From contig FMBT01000297.1 of the NCBI GenBank assembly GCA_900095095.1, forward strand, positions 372,001-436,000: DNA of 64,000 nucleotides. The letters run 5' to 3'. The notes under the pieces are model-generated. The model did not search any database. It had not been told where the DNA came from and saw only the letters and a list, made by a program, of their open reading frames with translations. The DNA comes from Fragilariopsis cylindrus CCMP1102. Its lineage: Eukaryota > Bacillariophyta > Bacillariophyceae > Bacillariales > Bacillariaceae. Each line of letters opens with the position of its first letter. The stretch's first letter is position 1. The translations under genes were made by a program, and so were the position numbers. Positions 1 through 10,674 of this stretch are shown here, piece after piece.

Positions 1-415
1 AACTATCAGGGGTTCGGTATACAAATTTTTTTTGTCTTTCTTGCGTTATTGTGATTGCTTTTTATTTGTGATTGATGTGAGGTTAATATCGATGTGCTGC
101 GTTGTAACTGAAGTAACAAGAAACAAGAACGTTCTGTTCTTGTTGCCCATATAAAAATAGTCGTGATTTTTGAGGGATTCCCTTATCCCCTACCAATCAT
201 ATTTATTCATTAATGCGCGCCACAGCGACGGCCATCATCAAAATAATACAAAAATTAAAATACTACCTTTTCACAATAATAATTCACAACAAAATCATAA
301 TCTGTCTTATTACGATGGCTGATTCATTCAGCATTTCAATTGTATTATAGGGGGTTTGTTGAGATTACATTAGCCGCACAAGAATAACAGGGAACTAGAA
401 GCTGTGTCGTATACG
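1..415. other. Upstream intergenic region
   Basis: AT-rich sequence 5' of the XPC/Rad4 gene. No ORF or RNA gene is recognisable. It probably holds the promoter and 5' UTR of the downstream gene, but I see no specific element. Confidence 0.4.
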
Positions 416-3400
416 ATGAGTTTCGAATTCAACTTGTCTTCTGATGATGACGACGACGGTAGCAGTGATGATGAAAAAGGAAATTTTGTTAGTGAACAAA
501 TAAATAAAAATACCGCTGATTACGGTGCCAAAATAACTGATAAAGATCATGACGACGGCAGTAGCGCTGCTAGTGATGACTCCGAGGAAAAGGATCCTAA
601 CGACGATGAAGATAATGACAATTACTACGATTACGATGATGATAATGATAATGATAATGGTTGTAATAAACCTGATTCTGCAATGGAAGATTCCTCTTTT
701 GCATTTCCGTCCGATTTTGACGATCCTACATCAACAGCAACAAAAACGGGGGGAGATATAGCAGATAACGAAGAAGATGATGAAATTGATTGGGAAGACG
801 CCGGCGATGAAGGATATGTTACACCGAGATCTTTTGCGCCGAAAGCTGTCACACTCGATATGGGAAATAAGAACACCGAGAATGATGATGGTACAAAACC
901 AAATAATGAAAAGAATCAGAATCAAGCAACAAAACGTAAAAGAAGAATTATGAGTCGATCTATATTTCAACATAATAAATTGAATAATCCAAGATTGAAA
1001 CATCTATTAACATCTCTGAACAAATCATCATTGTTGAGTTGGACGTCACATGCTAATTCAGTTTCTCGATACGTATCAAATGATGAATCATTGGGATTAG
1101 CACTTAGTTTAATTCCAAGCGCATGGTTGAATAACAATGGTGATAATGATGAAAATAATGATAATGATACAAAAGCATCGTCGTCGTTGGTAGCAGTACC
1201 CACATTCGACGACGTAGGTCACTTTATACGTTGGTTTGCCAATTACGTCGGTTGTTCGTCGTCGTCGTCGTCGACTACTACCGCGGTGGCAGCTACTGCC
1301 GTATTCGTCACGCCCACAGGGAAACGAACGAGAGCAAAGAAATTGGTATCCTCATCATCATCATCATCATCATCATCATCTGCCAGTGGAAATAAACAAA
1401 CGAACTGGAACAAATATTCAAAGCAAGAACATTCTACTTCCACCACTACCGTACACTATAGACTTTCCAATTATTGCTCTTATCTGGCGAGCAGGAATCT
1501 TCAACAAAATAATAATATTGCCTACAACAATAAGCTATCATACAATGAATATGATAAGATTATCTTGTTTTTAGCAATGGTTCGATCTATGGGTTGGAGA
1601 GCACGGTATGTTGTAGCTGTCGAACCCATTCCGAGAGATCTTGACGTTAACCATCCACTTTTTCATAATGAAACTGACGGGACAAACGTCTTGGTCAACT
1701 TTTGGAAACGTTGTAGTACATCTATCTCGTCTTCATCGTCGATCGCGGCAACAGCCGGGGGTGATAAGAGCACGCCATATCGCTAGATAGTGACGACGAT
1801 GACGATAACGATAAAAACGATGAGAAAAAAACACCCGCCGTAAAATGTTCCAAGACAACAGAAGCATCGTCGAAGATTTCTCCTCCACCGCGTCAAAATT
1901 ATCCGTCATCTCTATACAGCAATAATGGTAATAATTCAACGTCCGCTAGTACCAATAAACACGTATGTTGGGTAGAGATACTTTGCCGACCATCAAAACG
2001 CAATACTGCTTCAAGTAAAATGCTATGGGTCCATATCGATCCGATACAAGGCATAATAAACAAACCTGAGATCATCGAACAAATGCTGTACGCGAAAAAC
2101 CGGGATTTGCCACTCGACCAAGTGTTAACAGCGGCAGCGATTGGTAAAAAAATCGAAAGAATAATCGATTACCGCTTTCATATGCTCTAGCAGTAGAACA
2201 TATATCATCTGGGAAAACCAAAAAGTGGAAGAATACACGCAGCAGCGACAACACTAATACCGATGGTAACGAAAATAATGATGACGATCTTGTTGTTCGG
2301 ATGACCGACGTAACACGTCGATACGCATCGAGTATGGTCGAAACAATGGAAGCAAGAGGAATTCCACAACAGCGCACTAAATCAAAATCCAAACGTCAAC
2401 GGATAATCAGCAACATGCGGGGGGGAAGAAACACTTATAATTCGATCATTGAACAGGATCAAGAACATCACCCAGACAAATGGTGGTCAAAATTCCTCAA
2501 AACGATAAGCAATCCAAAGCACAATCATTCGCTACCGCCACCCAGAGCAAAATTACCATTTGCTTTGGATTCAGACAGTGGTGGTGGTGGTGGTGGTGGG
2601 GATGAAGAAGAGGATGGGACGAAATGGATAAAAAGCCAGCCGCTGTCGACGTCTTAAAAGCAAATAATAAACTGTTGTCAACAATAACAATGAAGAGGAT
2701 GGTGATGAAGATGACGACAACCATGATAACTTTGATCTTCTTGATCGAGATGAAGAGTCACAACTAGCAGCGAAAAAAGAGCCATTGCCGACTAGTAAAG
2801 CAGGGTTCAAAAAACATCCCCAGTACGTAATTCGTTCGGTTCTTAACTCCACGGAGGTACTGGTACCCGATGCTAAAAAAAGAGTATGTGGTATGTTCAA
2901 GGGTGAATTAGTTTTCCAACGATCCGATGTTGATACTGCACTATCTGAAAAACGATGGCTATACGAAGGTAGGAAGGTTCGTGAACCTGAATTAGACAAA
3001 CCAATATTAAAAGTAAAGGCACGAAAGAAACCAGCATCGGATGGTCAATTCAAGGCACTAAAAAGTTATGGTGTTGGAGAAACGAATGACGGATCAGCAG
3101 AATCGCGTGCAAAACAAATCCAAGATGCATCTAAGCCATTAGTATGGGGGATGGTAAAAAACATCTGTATGGGAGTTGGCAGACGACCCATGGGGACCAA
3201 CTCCAGTTGGTCCAAACGAGAAAATCCCTGTCAATGAATACAACAATATCGAATTGGAATTATTAAATCCTGGTTTGGTACATGTTGAATTGCATCGTAT
3301 CGCAAAGGTTGCTAAAAAGTTGAATCTACCATACGCTCCATGTTTGTTAGGATTCGAATCGAATGGTGTCCGTGGAGGAGGAGGGCGCAAACCAACAATT

Positions 3401-3559
3401 CGAGGGATTGTTATTCATGAACACAATGAAGAATTACTCCGTGAGGCCCATGCAGGAATGTCTGATTATTTACTACAACAAGAATACGATGATAAAAAAC
3501 ATTCTATATATCAAATGGAAGCGTCTCTTGTTTGGTATCTTAACGAAGGATCGGCTTGA
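416..3559 (+). CDS. XPC: DNA damage recognition protein XPC/Rad4 (frame-broken in this assembly)
   Basis: Homologue of XPC/Rad4, the nuclear factor that recognises helix-distorting lesions and starts global-genome nucleotide excision repair. The ATG at 416 is preferred over an upstream GTG. The N-terminal ~300 residues are acidic and low-complexity (Asp, Ser, Asn). The Rad4 transglutaminase-like domain spans roughly 1450-2330, with the segments YDKIILFLAMVRSMGWRARY and RLPLSYALAVEHISSG and the family's DVTRRYASSM. BHD1 and BHD2 follow at about 2780-3010 (LPTSKAGFKKHPQYVIRSVL, GMFKGELVF). BHD3 is at 3170-3420 (ELADDPWGPTPVG, then AKKLNLPYAPCLLGFE). The frame changes about five times, near 1770-1786, 2138, 2630, 2690 and 3157; the 2138 and 3157 changes sit at or beside A-runs. 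Because every domain is conserved across the breaks, sequencing error is likelier than pseudogenisation. Length would be about 1,045 residues, normal for XPC. Confidence 0.9.
1351..1380. repeat. (ATC)n microsatellite coding poly-Ser
   Basis: Uninterrupted trinucleotide run inside the XPC reading frame, encoding a Ser tract in the low-complexity region before the transglutaminase-like domain. Confidence 0.85.
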
Positions 3560-4056
3560 AAGAGAATACGGAGTTGACAATGACGAGACGACAACAACGA
3601 AGACTAGACTAAACTAAACTAAACTCGAACTTCTATTGGTGTATTCATATTCATATTCATATTCGGGAGGGGGTTCATATTTGCACAATAAGTAATTCAC
3701 AGGAAGGTAAAATTATTGTTCATTTTATACGTAGCTACTAGATAAAAACATAACATATCGAAGATTTTTAGTCTATAAATTTTTTCCAACCAACCCAGTA
3801 TTGCTGCAAGAAGTACTTAGTTTTAATCATTCCTAAATTCTAAAAAATAGAACTTGGTATCGCCGTTTTGGGTACAATTCAGATATTACTCGAAGATGTA
3901 GAGGAATAAAGTGTACTCGTTTCTTTTCATTTCTTTGTCAATAAAACGCACTGATCATACTTTTTCTTTTTCCCCCACTCTATGATATCGTATACTGTTT
4001 ATTTATTTTTTATAATTCGAGATTATCGGATATATGAGTGAATGGAACTATATAAA
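3560..4056. other. Convergent intergenic region with short tandem repeats
   Basis: Shared 3' region of XPC and the Derlin gene. It holds a (CTAAA)n run at about 3603-3625 and a (TTCATA)n run at about 3642-3663. No gene is seen. Confidence 0.5.
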
Positions 4057-5066
4057 TCAGTTGGTGCCCAATCGGTTTCCTCCCGATCCCCACGAATGAC
4101 TAGGAGCTGGAGGAGGTACTGCTGCTGCTGTTCCTGCTCCTGTCGTCTCTCTTCCTATTCCTCCACTACCACCACCGCCAAACATACCTCTATTGGTTGC
4201 AGCTTGTGCAGCACCTGCTGCCGGTGTTGGAGGTGGTGCTTGATATTCACCAACACCAAAATAATCAATTAAAAAATTAGGTGTATGTAAAAAATCTTTA
4301 CCATATACTTGTGGAATAACATCCACCGCAAAGTAGTATAAGTGACCCATAGCTATTCCATGTAACATATCCATATATGGGTTACCCATAAATACTGTCA
4401 TTGCCAAATATGCAAATGGTAAATAAATTGCCTTCACGGGGAAACCCCATATACTAGCTTGTGATGTTGGATTACGTTTCGACCAAACATACATGACATA
4501 AAAAATTAAATTTTTACAAAATAGTGGTGGCAATTGTAACCCTGCCATTAGTAAAAGTGGATAGGATGCCATCATAGAAAGTGCACCTAATAGTACACAA
4601 AATGCATAATCAGCTGTACCACCACCAGCACCTATGAACGGACCACCAGCCCTCGTATTGTTTACTAAATGATACTAACGTCATACATGCAATCAACGTA
4701 TTGAAATCAAATTTGCCTGCAAACAAAAATGGTGATAAAATCTCCATATTTCAAAATTGATGTTAATTCGTCCATGACCACATAATTTGATATGGACTTA
4801 TTACACCAAAATTAACACTAAGTGTAACAATCATTGTCGCGCCGAACCAATATCGTGTTATGATTGGCAATGCATTAAACATATCCTGTTTGTTTGTATA
4901 TATTGGAGAAACAATAAATTTAGTTACAAAATCTGACAAAACCAAGACAATCATTTTTAATGACTTTCAATAAAATAATAACAACATATTTTATCATCGC
5001 ACTTACAGCAGGTCCTGGAGTGTCACCGACTTGGCCCTGATTTTGGCCCGGTGTAGCGAATGGCAT
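4057..5066 (-). CDS. DER1: Derlin (Der1-like ER membrane protein)
   Basis: Derlin, a rhomboid-pseudoprotease-fold component of the ER-associated degradation channel. A short first exon (5066-5007, 20 codons) ends at a GTAAGT donor; the acceptor lies between about 4915 and 4960 and is not fixed. The second exon shows the family signature (ALPIITRYWFGATMI, FGVISPYQI, then FEIWRF and SPFLFAGKFDF), several membrane segments and GAGGGTADYAF. The C-terminal tail is Gly/Ala/Pro-rich and ends SHSWGSGGNRLG, which matches the SHP box that binds p97/Cdc48. There is no plastid bipartite presequence, so this is more likely the host ER Derlin than the symbiont-derived SELMA Derlin. Reading needs about three one-base frame corrections between 4640 and 4790, two of them in a T-run and a G-run. 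Confidence 0.85.
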
Positions 5067-5554
5067 TTTAAAATTTTCCTTTAGAGAAAAAGAATGAATT
5101 GAATTGAATTGAATTGATGTTGGATTGGATTAGTACGAATCTCTGGTGCTCGTCTTTATGCTAACTAAGGTAAGGCCTGTCTTATTGATTACTTTGAATA
5201 CTCGTCAAAGAAGCAAACTTTAGATTATTATTATGTCCCAACCAAGATTTTGTGATATCGATTGATCGTGATAATTTGATCGATCTCTGTGTAAAAAACC
5301 AACACAAAGCATAACTTAGGCCTTAAATACGCGGCCGAAAAACGACACTTGTCAAGATTTGATGCTGAATGTGAAATGTGAATCAATCTTTCTGACTCGA
5401 ACATAAGTGAAACACGTCTAATCTCGAAATGGCAGAAATTCCCATTACAGGTATGAGAGTAGAGAATTATAGAGCTATTAGCTAAACTGCTTCATCCGCA
5501 GCTTATGCCATCAGTATATCTCATAAAAGTATACCTTCTGTACAGCAGCATATC
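5067..5554. other. Divergent promoter region (Derlin / DUF1350 gene)
   Basis: About 490 bp between two divergently transcribed genes, with a (GAATT)n stretch at about 5095-5116. It presumably carries both promoters, but no defined element is visible. Confidence 0.4.
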
Positions 5555-6990
5555 ATGATGACAAGAATGGACAGGATAGTAACAATATTCGGACTGTGTG
5601 CCTTCTATTTGAACACATATTACTACAAGATGCGGCAATAGTCAATGCCTTTTTGAGTACAAGTAGTAGTAGTCGTAGTAGTAGAAATCTCAAGCAAATA
5701 CTATCATCGACAAATGGAGGAGGAGGAGGAGCAGATGGATTTGGAGAACTCACATCTGCTTTGACGATACTGGATGATCAATGGCAGATACAACAACGAC
5801 CATCTAATACTGTTGGAAAACCTCGATGGAAGAAATTAATACTACCAGAAGAATCAGAAGAAGAAAATGGATACCAAAATGAGGAAGACCAACCAACATT
5901 ATCAAATAATGATTTTGTTTGGATGTTGGAACCACCAAATAGTTCTATCCCGTCCTGTATAATTGTATTTACGGGTGGTGCTGGATTGGGTGCATTTCCA
6001 CAAGTTGTATATAATGAATTATTATCAAAAATTTCAACCAAACTGAATGCTGTTTGTATAACAGCACCCTATGAAGTTGGTCTGGATCATTTTACATTAG
6101 CAAAACAAACAGGTGAACTCATTCGTAGATCATTACTATATCTAAATGATAATGACAATGATAATAATAATGAAATGAAAATGAAATGAAAGTAATGATA
6201 TTATTCGAACACGATTACCAACATTCTCGTTAGCACATAGTTTGGGTTGTAAGTTACAAACAATATATATGGCAGCAACTGGCATTGAAAATTCTTTTGA
6301 TGGAATTGGTTTTATGGCATATAATAATTTTTCATTTGCAAAAACTATTACAATGGGACGTTCCTTTGCACAAGAATTGAAAAAAGCAACATCCGGTGGA
6401 GGTGGCATGGGTGGCATGGGTGGTATGGGTGGTATACCGAACATCCCGAACATGAACATCAATGATGATATGATTAATAATATTTTGATTTTGCTGAGAT
6501 GGCTGTTGGTGCAATCGGGGTTGATTTTTCACCGAATGCACAAGATACCGAACGATTAATTCAATTACGATACAATGATGCTATACAATCAAAAACTCGT
6601 TTGTTTATTTTTGATGATGACAACCTTGATTCATCGCAAGAATTTATTACATCCTGTAATTCGAACGGTAATGAAAGTGACAGTGATGGGGATGGTAGTA
6701 GAAGTAGCAACAGCAACAATAATAATTTGAGTATATCCAATTTACCTGGTGGACATTTAACACCTGTTTATTTTCAATTAAATGCGGACGATATTGGTGA
6801 AAATTTTCCACCTGAAAATATTAACATGGCAAAGGAAGCCATGGGTGGGTTTCAAGGAGCATCCTTTGGGGACGAAGAAACATTTTTGGAGACGGTAGAT
6901 GAGATCTGTGATTGGGTATTAGGTAAGGATCCCACCTTTAGAGGATCGGGCGCATTACCTGAGAGTATCTCAAGTAACAGCCAGCAGTAA
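5555..6990 (+). CDS. DUF1350 alpha/beta-hydrolase-like protein, plastid-targeted
   Basis: Resembles the DUF1350 family of cyanobacteria and plastids, an alpha/beta-hydrolase-fold group without an assigned substrate. Recognisable blocks are IIVFTGGAGLGAFPQVVYNE, VCITAPYEVGLDHFTLAKQT and FSLAHSLGCKLQTIYMAA (the nucleophile-elbow-like region), then a C-terminal FSPNAQDTERLI. ATGs at 5555 and 5558 open a hydrophobic leader that, after a one-base shift near 5597, runs into IVNAFLSTSSSS, a diatom signal plus transit peptide with Phe at the cleavage site. The frame also changes near 6185 (A-run) and 6487 (T-run). A Gly/Met repeat (GGMGGMGGM) follows the hydrolase core. Family assignment is good; the reaction is unknown. 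Confidence 0.75.
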
Positions 6991-7254
6991 GCAACATTAG
7001 CTCTCATTTATTTTTACGTAGCTGGATTTATGTATGCCATAGCGATCCACGTACAGGACCTATATAACGAAAAGAAACGAGAGAAAGTTTGGAAACTCGC
7101 GAATCACTCTTAATTAAAAGTGGTGTACTTTGATAGATAAAACAATAAAACATGATAATTCTACATTATCGTATAATTAAATTAATGAATAAACTAAATA
7201 TATAATGGTTATGATATGTTTATTTTGTTTTTATGCTGTAATCACACAATCTAG

Positions 7255-8814
7255 CTAGTCATAATGACCAGCAGCTTCTGGGAAAGAAGTTCCAATTTTA
7301 TCTCCATCATACTTATAACAACGAATGATCAGATCGAAAATATCCCTGTTCCGGTATCAAGAGAATTTCATTGTTTTCGTCACCCATTAAAAAGCAGGTA
7401 GTGTACAATGCAATTTCAAACTCTGGTGACACTCCGATTAAGCTTGTTCCTACAAACTTTTCAACTCCATTCCAATGGAATTGTAATGATAAGACGTGAT
7501 CATCTGAATTTGTGTATGCATCTGATCGGGAACGTGGTTGATATAACCACGATAATCGATGTTACCTTTCTTCTCTTGTAAATAAAATTGTAACCAATTG
7601 TGCATCCCACTTACCTTGTCATTCTTCACTTCACCAACAAAAACATGTTCAAATCCACTAGAATCTCTTGATGTTTCACGGCGATATAATTCAAACCAAA
7701 TTTTATACAGTAGCTTTTGAAAGTCTGCTAAGTTAGAGGGGATTTCGTTCCCCCTCTTTGCACGAAGGTATTGGTGACAGTATTGCATAGGACCAGTTTG
7801 TAGGATAGCCTTTAAGAAGGCATCAATTTCACGCTGTTCATGACTGTAATTGTTTCCGATTCTCCCGTTTCACCCTTATAATTATCAAGCAATGTCATAA
7901 AAGTACGATAAGTGGGTCTATTCAATGCATCCTTATCTACACGGGTAAATAATGGATCCTCGGCCAGATCATCCTTCACATATGGTTTCTTCCCTCCCTG
8001 GACGTTGATAGTATAATCACTATTAGGACAAAGTCTGTTAACGTCAAGGTCCCACATTTGTTGAACAGCATCACTGAGATTAACGTCCAAATCAAATTCC
8101 TTTTTTAGAGTATATTCTTTGGGTCTAGTGATAATGATGATGATATATGATAATAATAATAATAATAGCGGTTGTATTCATTTAGTAATATATTTTAACG
8201 TAGCAAACAAAAATGAAATGCAGACAAAGAAGGGCGACATTCCAACATATGCATACTTTAAACACTTGTGTGTGTGTGTGTACTTACTTGTAACAGCCAA
8301 TTCGAAGTTATGAACAAAGAATTGATACAACGAATAAGGAGATATTAGATTCCTTATCATCTTCACTTAAACAACCGATAGCAGATTTGAAAGCAGCAGC
8401 TCTCATAGTTACTAGGGAATCAGAGGGAGGGATATTTTCTTGGAAAAAGTCACGTAATTCTTCAACTTCATCTTGGTCTACTTTTAAGTCAGTGAAAACA
8501 CCCTGAAAGTATTCCTCCATCTTCTCTCCATCATATTCAGTATTCCCTTCTGGTAGTGTTGGTACCATACAATGAGTTTCCATCGTATGTACAATATAAT
8601 TTATTGCACGAAGTAATGAAACATTATGATCCTTATCATTATCTTCTGATAAAAATTCACACCCAAGACGGAATGCAGTCGATCGGAGCCATAACAGTTT
8701 ATCAGGAGGTGGATTCAATGCAGTAAAGTATGCAACCAATTGAGCAGCTTCATTTCCATCAACATGCAGATCTGCATAGATCTGACGATAGAATTTTTCA
8801 ACTTGAGCATCCAT
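7255..8814 (-). CDS. EndoU/XendoU-type endoribonuclease with duplicated N-terminal module
   Basis: Homologue of XendoU/placental protein 11, metal-dependent endoribonucleases that cut at uridines leaving 2',3'-cyclic phosphate. The C-terminal domain (about 7255-8100) carries [20 protein letters not shown] with both catalytic His positions, [18 protein letters not shown], a Lys in [19 protein letters not shown] and the family end [14 protein letters not shown]. The first exon encodes two copies of an ~80-residue module (each ..RS/AAxFK/R..LSEDxxK..N(V/I)SLLR.IN..). An intron lies at about 8125-8287 (GTAAGT donor, CTAG acceptor) and carries a (GT)n run. Several single-base frame changes interrupt the reading (near 8335, 7850, 7505 and 7345). 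No signal peptide is evident, unlike many animal EndoU proteins. Confidence 0.85.
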
Positions 8815-10674
8815 CTTTTGTTGTTTTAGAAAGAAATGTTTGTGCTGTTGATGGCGTTTTGATATGACTTTATGAATGGGATCTACCGTACGTACACATG
8901 TAGTATGCCATACAACTTGTAGGACTGCGGTGTTCGAGTGGTACGGTGTATCGCCATTTAAGATATCTTTTCAATCTTTCTGTCGAATCAATCAATCAAT
9001 CAATCTTGTTGGCTGATACAAAACAATACCGTATTCAGTATGAACGGAGTTTCGCACGCGCGCGGGCGATGATCTCTCATATCATCTCAACGGCGATAAG
9101 AATACCATAAGTAATTATTTATTTCTACACAAGAATCAAGTCAACCTTTTTTGCTAACTTTACCCCATTTGACTTTCATTCTCCTATTGGTTAATATTCC
9201 ACCAAAGGGTTGTGATAACAAACATGCTGAGTGTCATGTTGTCTATGAATTGAATCTGATCAACAACTGCATTCCAGTGTTTTGTTGACTCAATTTTTAT
9301 TAGACCTCTGAGAAGAAGCTGATCTGGGTGGTTCAGGTTCAGCCACAAATAATCGAATCATATCAGAAGTGTTGTCTTTAGACTGGATTATTATGTGAGT
9401 TTGAATCAAATCAAGAAATGTATTCCATATTTATGTGCAATTCATGGGGGTGCGTACTACTTGCATGCTGACTGATAGGGTAATCCGATAATGGAGGATT
9501 TCATAACCAACAAAGGCATCATGCAGTTTAGAATGAAACAAAAACCAAGAAATATGTACTAGTTGTTCTTTTTGTTTATGTTGGTATTGCTTCTATTCTT
9601 CTCTATCAATTGGTGGAGTATCAGTCAATTGATTTGTATTTGTGGTGATATGCTGTGGCGCAATCTTCTTTGTGGAGTAGCACATAGCATTGTCAGTCTC
9701 TCACAGTAGTAGTAGAAGTAATAAGTAGTGGTGTGTTTTCCTTCTCACATTAATTCTTGATATCATTGATTAATCCTTACTAAGTACAAGGTAAACCAAT
9801 TGACCAATCAGTCAATCCATCAACCACTGCTGGTAAATTTGGTTTATTCACTTTATAGTAGATGGTGTGTATATTGAAGATGATGGTCTCAAATAATTCT
9901 ACTAGTAAGACACAGCAGATATATTGAGTGTGAAGTGCAGTGCTGTTGTGGTAGTAAATTGGTAAAACAAGATAATCGTCTCTCTCAATTGCAAGAATTT
10001 CTCCCTGGTGGTACTATATGTGCACTGCAGATGTGAAGCTGTGATGAACACAAGTGAAAGAAACTTCTGGCCATGAGACATGGCATTAGCATCAGATCAT
10101 CAGCAGACATGTAATTCTTTGATAGGTTTCTTGGAGCACTAATAATGGCAGATTTTACCTACCAAGCCACTGAATGATTATGTCTAGTAGAGGTTTTTGA
10201 CCATGGTAAACTTCTACTGACAGTCCTGGTTTCATTGTTATCTGGAATACAGGACAAGTGATGAACAATGATATAAGGTTTGGCCCTTATTGTGGTATAA
10301 TTTGAAGATATGTTTTGAGTACTTTTTGCCTTATGATGGTGATTTTTGGTGTTGGTGTTTGGGTTTGAGTACTGGACTTTTTCGGCGCGCCGCAGCGCGG
10401 GAGGTAAGATTTTCAAGCGCGCCCAAACTAAACATCACGATATATTTTTTGAGGGCTTTTGCTTATTTGCTTGATTTTTTAAAATTAGAACGTCAAACGA
10501 GAATGGATTAATGATTCATTAATAATAATCATTATATTTTGTTGCATTGATGATATATTCAATATCATAGATCAAATCAGCATCACTTTGTGTATGTGCC
10601 GCACTGACCAGACATGCGATCTAAACCATTATTTGAGGAGTCAGCAATAAAATAAATAGAAAAATAAATAAATT
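8815..10674. other. 1.86 kb intergenic region without recognisable gene
   Basis: Divergent region between the EndoU gene and RAD50. ORFs here are under 90 codons, overlap on opposite strands and look random. A GC-rich island at about 9050-9070 (CACGCGCGCGGGCG) and another at 10383-10430 (GGCGCGCCGCAGCGCGGG) stand out from the AT-rich background. No tRNA-like or repeat structure was found. Confidence 0.4.

Noticed and set aside
404-3559. Programmed ribosomal frameshifting in XPC and other broken genes
   Set aside because: Shifts occur in both directions, at different sequences and several times per gene, without a common slippery heptamer. Assembly error explains them better.
8930-8945. GTTCGAGTGG as the T-loop of a tRNA
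   Set aside because: No matching acceptor, D or anticodon stems could be paired around it.
10159-10511. Two overlapping ORFs on opposite strands upstream of RAD50
   Set aside because: Both under 90 codons, no recognisable motif, and they overlap each other in a region with no splice-site support.
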